A stretch of DNA of 64,000 nucleotides from Comamonadaceae bacterium (GTDB lineage: Bacteria; Pseudomonadota; Gammaproteobacteria; Burkholderiales; Burkholderiaceae_C): the NCBI GenBank assembly GCA_947375135.1, contig CANCER010000016.1:23349-87348 (forward strand). The letters are read 5' to 3'. The translations under genes and the position numbers were made by a program. The notes beneath the pieces are model-generated. The model did no database searches. It was not told the DNA's origin and was given only the letters and a program-made list of their open reading frames with translations. Each line of letters opens with the position of its first letter. Within the stretch, counting starts at the first letter, position 1. Positions 1-10,716 of the stretch are shown piece by piece.

Positions 1-844
1 ACTCGAGCATCTGCGTGGCCACGATGACGGGCTTGCCCAAACGACGGCAGGCGCCCACTATGTGTTTTTGAATCGCCGGCACCCTCTCGGCCGGCATCTC
101 CACGCCAAGATCGCCTCGCGCCACCATCACGCCATCGGACAGCGCAACAATCTCATCCAGACGATCGATGGCGGAGGGCTTCTCCAGTTTGGAGACGATC
201 AGGGCGCGGTCACCGATCAAGGCGCGCGCCTCGGCTACGTCCTCGGGGCGCTGCACAAAGGACAGCGCAATCCAGTCGGCGCCGAGTTCCAAAGCCAAAG
301 CCAGGTCGCGCCGGTCCTTGGGTGTGAGCGCCGTGATCGGCAGCACCACATCCGGCACATTCACGCCCTTGCGTTCCGAGAGCTTGCCGCCCACCAGCAC
401 CCGCGTCTGGGCAAAGTCGGGCCCGCACTGCTCTACCACCAGGCGCAGCTTTCCGTCATCCAGCAGCAACTGGGTGCCAGGCACCAACGCGGCAAAGATT
501 TCCGGGTGCGGCATGCCGGCGCGCTGCACATTGCCCGGTGCGGGGTCCAGATCCAGGCGGAAGCTTGCACCCTCCACCAGCTGCACCGGGCCGTCGGCAA
601 AGGTGCCCACGCGCAGCTTGGGACCCTGCAGGTCGGCCAGGATGCCAATGGAGCGACCGGTCTCGGTTTCGAGTTCGCGCAGCATGGCAAAGCGCGCCCG
701 GTGGTCGGCCGCACTGCCATGGCTGAAGTTGAGGCGGAACACATCCACCCCGGCGATAAAGAGGCTGCGCACCATCTCTCTGGAAGAACTGGCGGGGCCC
801 AGGGTGGCCACGATTTTGGCGTTGCGGTTTCTGCGTAAGGTCAT
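1..844 (-). CDS. pyk: Pyruvate kinase, N-terminal part (gene runs off the left edge)
   Basis: Transfers phosphate from phosphoenolpyruvate to ADP in the last step of glycolysis. The ATG is at 844-842 and the reading frame stays open to base 1, about 281 codons. The product starts [18 protein letters not shown] and contains the family landmarks RLNFSHG (PEP/Mg region, near residue 33), [10 protein letters not shown] (near residue 66), the B-domain lid, [10 protein letters not shown] and the [10 protein letters not shown] motif near residue 250, followed by [16 protein letters not shown] at the edge. The start overlaps the stop of the glycerate kinase gene by an ATGA, so the two are probably translationally coupled. 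That makes this pyruvate kinase the last enzyme of the glyoxylate-to-glycerate operon. The C-terminal domain lies outside the window. Confidence 0.95.
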   Translation of the reverse strand, partial: MTLRRNRNAKIVATLGPASSSREMVRSLFIAGVDVFRLNFSHGSAADHRARFAMLRELETETGRSIGILADLQGPKLRVGTFADGPVQLVEGASFRLDLDPAPGNVQRAGMPHPEIFAALVPGTQLLLDDGKLRLVVEQCGPDFAQTRVLVGGKLSERKGVNVPDVVLPITALTPKDRRDLALALELGADWIALSFVQRPEDVAEARALIGDRALIVSKLEKPSAIDRLDEIVALSDGVMVARGDLGVEMPAERVPAIQKHIVGACRRLGKPVIVATQMLE

Positions 845-2160
845 TGGGATGGTGTTAGCGCGGCCTCGATCAGGAGGGCGCGAAAGTCGTTCACGTTGGT
901 AAGGGTCGGCCCGGTGATTACCGAGTCACCAAGAGCTGAAAAAAAGCCGTGGCCGTTGTTGTTGGAAAGCTCGTCCTGCGGTTTCAAGCCCAGCGCCCAG
1001 GCGCGCGCCAGGGAGTCGGGCGCCAGGAGCGCGCCGGCAATTTCCTCCTGGCCGTCCACACCGTCGGTGTCACCGGCCAGGGCATGGATGCGCGGGTGGC
1101 CGTCCAGGGTCAGGCCCATGGACAGCAGGCATTCCACATTGCGTCCCCCGCGGCCCTGGCCGCGCAGGGTGACGGTGGTCTCGCCGCCGGACAGCAGCAC
1201 ACAGGGCGTCGTGAAGGGTTGGCCCCGGTTGGCCACCTGCAAGGCCATGCCGGCCAGTACCTTGCCCACATCGCGCGCCTCGCCTTCCAAGGAATCGCCC
1301 AGGATGTGTGCGGCACAACCCGCATCGCGTGCCACCTGCGCCGCCGCTTCCAGGGCCATTTGCGGCGTGGCAATCATGCGCACTTCGTTGCGCGCCAGGC
1401 GCGGATCGTCCGGCTTGATGGATTCGCCCTGGCCGCTGTGCAGCAGCTCCCAAGCCGCTGTGGGCAAGGCAATGCCGTAGCGCTGCACGATGGCCAGCGC
1501 ATCGGCACAGGTAGTCGGGTCGCCCACCGTGGGGCCGGAGGCAATATTGATGGGGTCGTCACCCGGCACATCGGAGATCAGCAGCGTGTGCAGGCGCGCC
1601 GGGTAACAGGCAGCAGCCAGGCGCCCGCCCTTGATGGCCGACAGGTGGCGGCGCACACAGTTCATTTCGCTGATAGTTGCGCCCGATGCCAGCAAGGCGC
1701 GGTTGAGTTCCATCTTGTCGTGCAGGCCCAGGCCCGCGCCGGGCAGCGGCAGCAGGGCCGAGCCGCCGCCGGAAATCAGACACAGCACTAGATCGTCCTC
1801 CTGCAGGCCGGACACCAATTGCAGCATGCGCTCTGCTGCCGCCTGCCCGGCCGCGTCGGGCACCGGATGCGCCGCCTCCACGATCTCGATATGCGCACAG
1901 GGCACGGCATAGCCATAGCGGGTGACGACCAGTCCTTCAAGCTGATTCTTGTCGCCAGGCCAGTGGGCCTCCACGGCCTGCGCCATGGCAGCCGAGGCCT
2001 TGCCCGCGCCGATGACGATCAGCCGCCCCTTGGGCGCTGCGGGCAGGTGGGGCGGTATGCGCAGCGCGGGTTGCGCACTGGCAATGGCCGCATCGAACAT
2101 GCGGCGCAGCAGCGCCTGCGCTGGCTGGGTGGGGGCGGCTTGGTTCATGGAAGTTGCCAT
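841..2160 (-). CDS. ttuD: Glycerate 2-kinase, MOFRL family
   Basis: Phosphorylates D-glycerate to 2-phosphoglycerate, joining the glyoxylate pathway to lower glycolysis. The 439-residue product has the two expected parts. The N-terminal domain includes [14 protein letters not shown] (near residue 50) and [14 protein letters not shown] (near residue 130). The C-terminal MOFRL domain includes [22 protein letters not shown] and [11 protein letters not shown]. Length is normal for the family. It starts 6 bases after the stop of the tartronate semialdehyde reductase gene and ends in an ATGA overlap with pyk, as expected for one operon from gcl. A second ATG five codons in (MNQAAP) is an alternative start. 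The family also occurs in tartrate pathways, but the gcl/hyi context favours glyoxylate use. Confidence 0.93.
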   Translation of the reverse strand: MATSMNQAAPTQPAQALLRRMFDAAIASAQPALRIPPHLPAAPKGRLIVIGAGKASAAMAQAVEAHWPGDKNQLEGLVVTRYGYAVPCAHIEIVEAAHPVPDAAGQAAAERMLQLVSGLQEDDLVLCLISGGGSALLPLPGAGLGLHDKMELNRALLASGATISEMNCVRRHLSAIKGGRLAAACYPARLHTLLISDVPGDDPINIASGPTVGDPTTCADALAIVQRYGIALPTAAWELLHSGQGESIKPDDPRLARNEVRMIATPQMALEAAAQVARDAGCAAHILGDSLEGEARDVGKVLAGMALQVANRGQPFTTPCVLLSGGETTVTLRGQGRGGRNVECLLSMGLTLDGHPRIHALAGDTDGVDGQEEIAGALLAPDSLARAWALGLKPQDELSNNNGHGFFSALGDSVITGPTLTNVNDFRALLIEAALTPSQ

Positions 2161-2166
2161 GCCACC

Positions 2167-3069
2167 TCAGGCCGCCTGCTGCCCGATCTCGAAGTTGGCC
2201 AGCTTTTCCAAGGCGCGCACCATGGCCGAGTGGTCCCAGGCGGCGCCGCCATGGGCCGCGCAGCTGTTGAACAACTCCTGCGCGTTGGCGGTATTGGGCA
2301 GGGACACACCCAGTGCGCGTGCGCTGCTGAGGGCCAGGTTCAAATCCTTCTGGTGCAGGGCGATGCGAAAGCCCGGGTCAAACGTGCGCTTGACCATGCG
2401 CTCGCCATGCACCTCCAGAATTTTGGAAGATGCAAAGCCACCCATCAGGGCCTGGCGCACGCGGGCCGGGTCGGCACCGGCCTTGGCCGCGAACAGCAGG
2501 GCCTCGGCCACGGCCTCAATGTTGAGGGCCACGATGATCTGGTTGGCCACCTTGGCGGTCTGGCCGTCGCCGTTGCCGCCCACCAGGGTGATGTTCTTGC
2601 CCATCAGCTCGAACACCGGCTTGACGCGCTCGAAAGTGGCGTCCGACCCGCCGACCATGATGGACAGCGTCGCGTTTTTTGCACCTACCTCACCGCCGGA
2701 GACCGGCGCGTCCAGGTAGTCGCAACCCAGCGCATTGATCTTCTTGGCAAACAGCTTGGTCTCTATCGGCGAGATCGAGCTCATGTCCACCACCACCTTG
2801 CCGGCACTCAGGCCCGCGGCAATGCCGTCGGCGGAAAACAGGGCCTCGTTCACATTGGGGGTATCGGGCACCATCAGGATGATGATGTCGGCACGCTCGG
2901 CCACACCGCGTGCGCTCAGGCACTTGGTGGCGCGGCTTTGGGCAATCGCGTCGGGCATCTTGCCGCGGGTGTAGACGAAGACATCGTGGCCAGCTGTAAC
3001 CAGGTGGCCGGCCATGGGTGCGCCCATGATGCCAAGGCCAATAAAGCCGATCTTGAGAGAAGAAGTCAT
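2167..3069 (-). CDS. glxR: 2-hydroxy-3-oxopropionate (tartronate semialdehyde) reductase
   Basis: Reduces tartronate semialdehyde to D-glycerate with NAD(P)H. The 300-residue product belongs to the 3-hydroxyisobutyrate dehydrogenase superfamily. It has an N-terminal Rossmann signature GFIGLGIMGAPMAGHL (residues 8-23), the substrate-binding segment DAPVSGGEVGAKNATL (near 118), and the catalytic-lysine region NGDGQTAKVANQIIV (near 165). The frame is open further upstream, but the ATG at 3069 is chosen because the Rossmann strand follows it at the usual distance and the extra upstream residues look like non-coding translation. The gene lies between hyi and glycerate kinase; all three act around tartronate semialdehyde. 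Confidence 0.94.
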   Translation of the reverse strand: MTSSLKIGFIGLGIMGAPMAGHLVTAGHDVFVYTRGKMPDAIAQSRATKCLSARGVAERADIIILMVPDTPNVNEALFSADGIAAGLSAGKVVVDMSSISPIETKLFAKKINALGCDYLDAPVSGGEVGAKNATLSIMVGGSDATFERVKPVFELMGKNITLVGGNGDGQTAKVANQIIVALNIEAVAEALLFAAKAGADPARVRQALMGGFASSKILEVHGERMVKRTFDPGFRIALHQKDLNLALSSARALGVSLPNTANAQELFNSCAAHGGAAWDHSAMVRALEKLANFEIGQQAA

Positions 3070-3112
3070 GGTGTTTTTCAAGTGGGATAGAACGGAGAAA
3101 TTGAAAGAAGGT

Positions 3113-3895
3113 TCAGGCGGCTGCCAAACGCTGACGCCAGCCCAGGCCGGCTTCGGTCGTCGTTGCTGGCTTGTATTCGCAACCGATCCAGCCGGCATAG
3201 CCGATGCGATCCAGGTGCGCAAACAGGAACGGGTAATTGATCTCGCCCGTGCCCGGTTCGTTGCGTCCGGGGTTGTCTGCCAGTTGGATATGGCCTATGC
3301 GCTGTAGCTGCTTTTGCAGGGTGGCGGCCAGTTCGCCCTCCATGCGCTGCGCATGGTAAATGTCGTATTGCACGTAGGCGTTGTCGGCACCCACGGCATC
3401 CAGAATGGCCAGAGCCTGGTCGGTGCGGCTCAGGTAGAAGCCGGGGATGTCAAAGGTGTTGATGGGCTCGATCAGCAGGCGCAGGCCCGCGGCCTTGAAG
3501 GCCGTGGCGGCGCGCGACAGATTGGCTACCAAGGTGTCGTGCAACGCCTGTGCAGCCACACCGGCAGGTGCCTTGCCGGCCAGGCAGTTGAGCTGGCCCA
3601 CGCCCAGTGCCTGGGCATAGTCAATCGCCTGGGCAATGCCAGCGCGGAACTCTTCGGTGCGGGCGGGGTCGCAGGCGATGCCGCGTTCTCCGGCCTCCCA
3701 GTTGCCCGCGGGCAGGTTGTGCAGCACCAGCTGCAGGCCGTTGTCATCCAGGCGCTGACGGATTTCCTGCGCGGGGAAGGCGTAGGGAAACAGAAACTCG
3801 ACGGCCTGGAAGTCGGCACGCGCGGCCGCTGCAAAACGGTCCAGAAAGGGCAGCTCGGTGAAGAGCATGCTCAGGTTGGCAGAAAATTTGGGCAT
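3113..3895 (-). CDS. hyi: Hydroxypyruvate isomerase
   Basis: Interconverts hydroxypyruvate and tartronate semialdehyde. The 260-residue product is a xylose-isomerase-like TIM barrel that starts MPKFSANLSMLFTELPFLDRF. It has conserved segments VEFLFPYAFP (near 33), LLIEPINTFDIPGFYL (near 140, metal-binding Glu), YVQYDIYHAQRMEG (near 170) and GWIGCEYKP near the end (second metal Glu). Length matches the E. coli enzyme closely. It is directly downstream of gcl (38-base gap) and upstream of glxR, the classical gcl-hyi-glxR order. Confidence 0.95.
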   Translation of the reverse strand: MPKFSANLSMLFTELPFLDRFAAAARADFQAVEFLFPYAFPAQEIRQRLDDNGLQLVLHNLPAGNWEAGERGIACDPARTEEFRAGIAQAIDYAQALGVGQLNCLAGKAPAGVAAQALHDTLVANLSRAATAFKAAGLRLLIEPINTFDIPGFYLSRTDQALAILDAVGADNAYVQYDIYHAQRMEGELAATLQKQLQRIGHIQLADNPGRNEPGTGEINYPFLFAHLDRIGYAGWIGCEYKPATTTEAGLGWRQRLAAA

Positions 3896-3933
3896 GGAGT
3901 TAGTCCTGATTTTTTGAATGAAAACTGCCTGCG

Positions 3934-5724
3934 CTATTCCAGCAAGCCGGCCAGCTCCAGCCCTTGGCGGCCCTCGGGGTGGCGGCAGTCGATGTCTTCA
4001 AACTCGTTGATCTTGTCGATCTCCGTGCCCATGGCGATATTGGTCACCTTCTCCAGAATCACCTCCACCACCACCGGCACGCGGTATTCGTTGGCCATGG
4101 CGCGCGCCTGCACCAGAGCGTCCTGGATCTTGTCCGGGTCGGTCACACGCAGGCTCTTGCAGCCCAGGCCCTGGACTACGGCCTGGTGGTCCACGCCATA
4201 GCTTTGCAGGGTGCTGTCTTCCACGTTCTGGTTGTCAAAGGCCAGCTGCACGCAAAAGTCCATCTCGAAGCCGCGCTGGCTCTGGCGGATCAGGCCCAGG
4301 TAGCTGTTGTTCACCAGCACATGCACATAAGGCAGGCGGAACTGCGCGCCCACGGCCAGCTCCTCCACCATGAACTGGAAGTCGTAGTCGCCCGACAGGG
4401 CCACCACATTGCGCGTCGGGTCTGCCGCCACCACACCGAGTGCGGCCGGCATGGTCCAGCCCAGCGGGCCGGCCTGGCCGCAGTTGATCCACTGGCGCGG
4501 GCCAAACACATTCAGGAACTGCGCACCGGCAATTTGGGAGAGACCAATGGTGGTGACATAAATCGTGTCGCGCGGCATCACCTTGTTCATCTCTTCGTAC
4601 ACGCGCATGGGCTTGATCGGCGTCTCGGTGTAATGCGTCTTGCGGTGCATCAGCTGCTTGCGCTCGGCACAGCGTTTGGCCCACACGCTGAAGTTCTTCA
4701 GCGTCTTGGCTGCCATGCGCTCGCGCGCCACCTGCACAAACAGCTCCAGCGCCGCCTTGGCATCGCTGACGATGCCCAGGTCGGGGTTGAAGACACGGCC
4801 GATTTGCGTGGGCTCTATGTCCACATGCACAAAGGTGCGGCCCTTGCAATAGACCTCGGGCGAACCGGTGTGGCGATTGGCCCAGCGGTTGCCAATGCCC
4901 AGTACAAAATCACTGGCCAGCATGGTGGCGTTGCCATAGCGGTGGCTGGTCTGCAGGCCCACCATGCCGGCCATCAGCGGATGGTCGTCGGGAATCGTGC
5001 CCCAGCCCATCAGCGTGGGAATCACCGGCACGCCGGTGAGCTCGGCAAACTCCACCAGCAGGTCGGCGGCATCGGCATTGATGATGCCGCCACCGGCCAC
5101 GATCAGCGGCTTCTCTGCAGCCATCAGCATGTCCATGGCCTTTTCCACCTGCTTGCGGCTGGCGGCTGGCTTGTAGACCGGCAGCGGCTCGTAGGTGTCG
5201 ATGTCGAATTCGATCTCGGCCATCTGCACGTCAAAGGGCAGGTCGATCAGCACCGGGCCGGGCCGGCCGCTGCGCATCAAGTGGAAGGCCTGCTGAAAGC
5301 TGCGCGGCACCAGGGCCGGCTCGCGCACGGTGACACTCCACTTGGTCACCGGCTTGCTGATGGACTCGATGTCCACTGCCTGAAAATCTTCCTTGTACAG
5401 CCTGGCACGCGGTGCCTGGCCGGTGATGCACAGAATCGGGATGCTGTCGGCAATCGCCGAATACAGGCCGGTGATCATGTCGGTACCTGCCGGGCCGCTG
5501 GTGCCTATGCACACGCCGATATTGCCCGCCTTGGCACGGGTGTAACCCTCGGCCATGTGCGAGGCGCCTTCCACGTGGCGGGCCAGAATATGCGCAATCG
5601 ATGCACGCTCGCGCAGTGCGGCATAGAGCGGATTGATGGCCGCACCCGGGACACCGAAGGCCTGGGTTATGCCTTCTTTTTCCATCACCAGAACGGCGGC
5701 CATGGCGGCCTTCATCTTTGCCAT
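3934..5724 (-). CDS. gcl: Glyoxylate carboligase (tartronate-semialdehyde synthase)
   Basis: A thiamine diphosphate enzyme that condenses two glyoxylate molecules to tartronate semialdehyde and CO2. The 596-residue product has the three domains of the acetolactate synthase family: an N-terminal Pyr domain ([31 protein letters not shown]), a central domain, and a C-terminal PP domain with the [15 protein letters not shown] and [12 protein letters not shown] metal/ThDP signature. Position 51 of typical ThDP enzymes is Glu, but carboligase has Val there, and GVPGAAI is compatible with that. The ATG at 5724 is preferred because an AGGAG lies 8 bases before it; the in-frame ATG at 5730 is too close to that site. 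It heads the operon to pyk, divergent from a LysR gene. Confidence 0.96.
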   Translation of the reverse strand: MAKMKAAMAAVLVMEKEGITQAFGVPGAAINPLYAALRERASIAHILARHVEGASHMAEGYTRAKAGNIGVCIGTSGPAGTDMITGLYSAIADSIPILCITGQAPRARLYKEDFQAVDIESISKPVTKWSVTVREPALVPRSFQQAFHLMRSGRPGPVLIDLPFDVQMAEIEFDIDTYEPLPVYKPAASRKQVEKAMDMLMAAEKPLIVAGGGIINADAADLLVEFAELTGVPVIPTLMGWGTIPDDHPLMAGMVGLQTSHRYGNATMLASDFVLGIGNRWANRHTGSPEVYCKGRTFVHVDIEPTQIGRVFNPDLGIVSDAKAALELFVQVARERMAAKTLKNFSVWAKRCAERKQLMHRKTHYTETPIKPMRVYEEMNKVMPRDTIYVTTIGLSQIAGAQFLNVFGPRQWINCGQAGPLGWTMPAALGVVAADPTRNVVALSGDYDFQFMVEELAVGAQFRLPYVHVLVNNSYLGLIRQSQRGFEMDFCVQLAFDNQNVEDSTLQSYGVDHQAVVQGLGCKSLRVTDPDKIQDALVQARAMANEYRVPVVVEVILEKVTNIAMGTEIDKINEFEDIDCRHPEGRQGLELAGLLE

Positions 5725-5814
5725 ATTCATTTCTCCTGTGGGGTTGCTAATAAGTTGAGGCAAGTGTCGGCGCCGGGCGTGCAAGACGGAAGAGCCTGCC
5801 GCAGCATTACGGTT

Positions 5815-5829
5815 ATTCCAATTTGGAAT
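5815..5829. promoter_or_regulatory. Palindrome in the gcl/LysR divergent promoter, likely LysR operator
   Basis: The sequence ATTCCAATTTGGAAT is a perfect inverted repeat with 7-base arms around one central T. It lies 91 bases before the gcl start and 36 bases before the LysR start. It contains the T-N11-A pattern (T at 5816, A at 5828) recognised by many LysR proteins. That it binds the adjacent regulator is inference from position and symmetry. Confidence 0.55.
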
Positions 5830-5864
5830 GGGGCAAGGCGCAGCCCGCATGGTCTACTTCAGGC

Positions 5865-6773
5865 ATGGACAATTTGTATGCCGTCAGGCTCTTCATCCGG
5901 GTCGTGGACCTGGGCTCTTTCAGCAAGGCCGCTGCCGAGCTGGGCATAGGCCAGCCCTCGGCCACAAAGGTGGTGGCGCAATTAGAAGCGCAGCTCGGCT
6001 CGCGCCTGCTGCACCGCTCCACCCATGGCGTCACACCCACCGAAATTGGTTTGCTGTACTACGAAAAATGCAAGCTGATAGACCACCATTTCGAGGAGGC
6101 GCAGTCCGTGGCAGCGCTGCTGCAATCGCAGGTGCAGGGCGCCTTGCGGATCAACAGCTCGGTGGCGTTCGGGCGGCGCGTGCTGGTGCCGCTGGTGATG
6201 CGCTTCATGAAAGACCACCCCAAGCTGCAAATCGAGCTCAGCTTTGAGGACAGCTATGTCGATCTGGTGGAACAGGGCATTGACGTGGCCATCCGCATGG
6301 GCCGCCTGGCCGACTCATCGCATGGCGCGCGCTTTCTGGGCATCAATCCCTGGGTGGTGGTGGGCTCACCCGCCTACCTCGCAGCACGCGGTGTGCCGCA
6401 CTGCCCGGAGGATCTGGCAGAGCACGATGCATTGGTCTACAGCACGGTGCAGGGCGATGCACGCTGGCTCTTTACCGGGGCGGACGGGCGGCTGCACCCC
6501 ACCAGCGTGCGCGGCGCGCTACGCTCCAACAACCTGTCGGCCCTGCTGTCTGCGGCGCGCGGTGACATGGGGCTGGCGGCCCTGCCCTGGTATGTGGCGT
6601 ATGAATCGGTGCAGTCGGGTGCGGTGCAACCCGTGCTGACCGAATGGTCCCTGCCCTCGCAGGAGATCCACGCCGTCTATCCTTCACCACGCCAGGTGCC
6701 GGCCAAGGTCAGCAGTTTTATCCAGTGGCTGCAGAGCCAGCTGGGCGAGACCTGGTGGTCCAGCTCCCTTTGA
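5865..6773 (+). CDS. LysR-family transcriptional regulator next to gcl
   Basis: Probable regulator of the divergent gcl operon. The 302-residue product has an N-terminal winged helix-turn-helix (residues 1-60: FIRVVDLGSFSKAAAELGIGQPSATKVVAQLE) and a C-terminal periplasmic-binding-like effector domain (about 90-295: GALRINSSVAFGRRVLVPLVMRFMKDHPKLQIEL). The frame is open upstream to 5823, but the ATG at 5865 gives the family's usual N-terminus (MDNLYAVRLFIRVVD). It belongs to the branch in which the second domain carries VDLVEQGIDVAIRMG, typical of CrgA/AaeR-like regulators. The effector is unknown; glyoxylate or an allantoin product would fit. It converges with maeB, leaving only 18 bases between the two stops. 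Confidence 0.9.
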   Translation: MDNLYAVRLFIRVVDLGSFSKAAAELGIGQPSATKVVAQLEAQLGSRLLHRSTHGVTPTEIGLLYYEKCKLIDHHFEEAQSVAALLQSQVQGALRINSSVAFGRRVLVPLVMRFMKDHPKLQIELSFEDSYVDLVEQGIDVAIRMGRLADSSHGARFLGINPWVVVGSPAYLAARGVPHCPEDLAEHDALVYSTVQGDARWLFTGADGRLHPTSVRGALRSNNLSALLSAARGDMGLAALPWYVAYESVQSGAVQPVLTEWSLPSQEIHAVYPSPRQVPAKVSSFIQWLQSQLGETWWSSSL

Positions 6774-6791
6774 GGGAGACCGCAGGGCGCT

Positions 6792-9119
<2,328 letters not shown>

Positions 9120-9133
9120 AGCGACTCTCCAAC

Positions 9134-10357
9134 TCAGCTCAGCAAATCCAACAGGCTGCGGGCAATGACCTTGGTGGCACGGCGCAGATCGTTCAGGTCC
9201 AGATTCTCATCCGCGCGCTTGGCGTTCGACTCCAGCACGGTGCGTGGACCGGCACCGTAAATCACACCGGGAATGCCGGCCTCGCAGAAGATGCGCACAT
9301 CGGTGTACAGCGGCGTGCCCAGCGCGGGGATGGGCTCGCCAAACACATCGCTGGCGTGCTTTTGCAGCGCCTCCACCAGCGGCTTGTTGCCGGGCAGGGG
9401 CTTCAAAGCATTGGCCAGCAGGATGCGCTTGATGTCCACCGTGATACCTGCAGTCTCGGCAGCCGCATCGGTGATCACCTTGCGGATGTTGACCTCCACT
9501 TCCGCCGGATTCTCTTCCGGGATCATGCGACGGTCCAGCTTGAGCGTAACGCGGCCTGGCACCACATTGGTATTGGTTCCGCCCTCGATCTGGCCGACGT
9601 TCAGGTAGGGGTGGCTAATGCCTTCAACGTTGGATGTGATGTTTTGGTACAGCGTGTTCTGGGCATACAGCGCGGCAAGAATCTTGGTGGCACCCTGCAG
9701 CGCGTCAACGCCAGAGGCGGGGATGGCGGCATGGGCCATCTTGCCGTGCACGGTGACTTCCATTTGCAGGCAGCCGTTGTGCGCGGTGACCACCTGGTAG
9801 CTGAAGCCCGCAGCAATCATCAGGTCGGGCTTGGTGAGCTTGTTTTGCAGGAGCCAGGCCGGGCCGACCTCACCACCAAACTCCTCGTCGTAGGTAAACA
9901 GCAGATCCACGTTGCCGTGCAGCGTGGCACCGAGCGACTCCAGCGCGCGCACCGCAAAGGCAAAGGTGGAGAAGTCGCACTTGCTCACGGCTGCGGCACG
10001 ACCGTAAATCCTGCCCTTGTCGATTTCTCCGCCGTAGGGTGCATGCACCCAGCCTTCGCCCGGTGGCACCACATCGCCATGGGCATTGAGCGCGATGGTG
10101 CGACCCTCGCCGTATTTGCGGTGCACGATCAGGTTGGTGATGGTTTGCAGGCCCGCGGCCTTGACGAGCTCTGCGGGCACCGCATGGCGCTCGGTTTGCA
10201 GGCCCATGGCATCCAGCAGATCCGCGGCGCGCTCGGCATGCGGCGTGTTGTTGCCCGGTGGCGTGTCACTGGGGACCTGGATGAGTTGCTGCAGGAACTT
10301 CACTTGTTCGTCGAAGTGGGTGTCGATCCAGGCGTCTAGTTGTTCGTATTGGTTCAT
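9134..10357 (-). CDS. M20-family hydrolase (ArgE/DapE type) with atypical metal site
   Basis: The 407-residue product has the M20 two-domain layout. The catalytic domain starts with LIQVPSDTPPGNN; NAHGDVVPPGEGW (near residue 95) gives the first metal His and catalytic Asp; TYDEEFGGEVGP (near 172) gives the general-base Glu pair; and a dimerisation insert follows. Two usual ligands look changed. The bridging-Asp motif normally read as D-M-K appears as GRAAAVSKCD, and the final His near the C-terminus is replaced in LESNAKRADENL. The substrate is not known. The neighbours (maeB downstream, OHCU decarboxylase/allantoate amidohydrolase upstream) allow a role in ureide or amide breakdown, but that is only contextual. 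Arginine or succinyl-diaminopimelate deacylation are alternatives. Confidence 0.85.
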   Translation of the reverse strand: MNQYEQLDAWIDTHFDEQVKFLQQLIQVPSDTPPGNNTPHAERAADLLDAMGLQTERHAVPAELVKAAGLQTITNLIVHRKYGEGRTIALNAHGDVVPPGEGWVHAPYGGEIDKGRIYGRAAAVSKCDFSTFAFAVRALESLGATLHGNVDLLFTYDEEFGGEVGPAWLLQNKLTKPDLMIAAGFSYQVVTAHNGCLQMEVTVHGKMAHAAIPASGVDALQGATKILAALYAQNTLYQNITSNVEGISHPYLNVGQIEGGTNTNVVPGRVTLKLDRRMIPEENPAEVEVNIRKVITDAAAETAGITVDIKRILLANALKPLPGNKPLVEALQKHASDVFGEPIPALGTPLYTDVRIFCEAGIPGVIYGAGPRTVLESNAKRADENLDLNDLRRATKVIARSLLDLLS

Positions 10358-10403
10358 GGTGTTTTGCGGTGGTGAAAAATTTTTACTTGGGGTAAAGGGT
10401 TTT

Positions 10404-10713
10404 GACTCCCCAATCCCCCCCGCCCCTTACCCCCCGTCGGGGTAAGGGGTGCCGGGAGCGGACAGCCGATTTGGTTGCTGCTCGCCGAATACGGAAATAA
10501 CTAAGTGAGGTTGCCGCCACTATTGCTGGCGCAGGTCTCACGCCAGTAGTTCCGAGCGCCGGAGACGTTTGGGAATCCGGGGAAGCTAAAACTAATGAAC
10601 TTGTGCTCCACGCCAGTGAGGGCGTAGCCGAAGCGAAAAAGCAAAATGGGCTGTCCGATTTAGGCTCCCCTTGTCCCGACGGGGGGCAAGGGGCGGGGGG
10701 GATGGGGGAGTTG
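10404..10713. repeat. Inverted pair of GC-rich hairpins, REP/REPIN- or MITE-like element
   Basis: Two copies of a roughly 50-base sequence lie in opposite orientation, at 10404-10453 and 10663-10713, about 210 bases apart. Aligned as inverted repeats they agree at most positions (core CCCCCCCGCCCCTT). Each copy is also its own hairpin: on the left CCCCTTACCCC pairs perfectly with GGGGTAAGGGG across a five-base loop, and the right copy has one wobble. The pair fills the 359-base gap between the M20 gene and the uraD-allC gene. No convincing gene lies between the arms; the minus-strand frame crossing them is proline/serine-rich and looks like translated repeat. Confidence 0.6.
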
Positions 10714-10716
10714 AAA

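Noticed and set aside
3964..5949. 661-codon open frame on the plus strand opposite gcl
   Set aside because: It is His/Ala/Gly-rich antisense translation of a well-conserved gene, a common effect of high GC content; no domain is recognisable.
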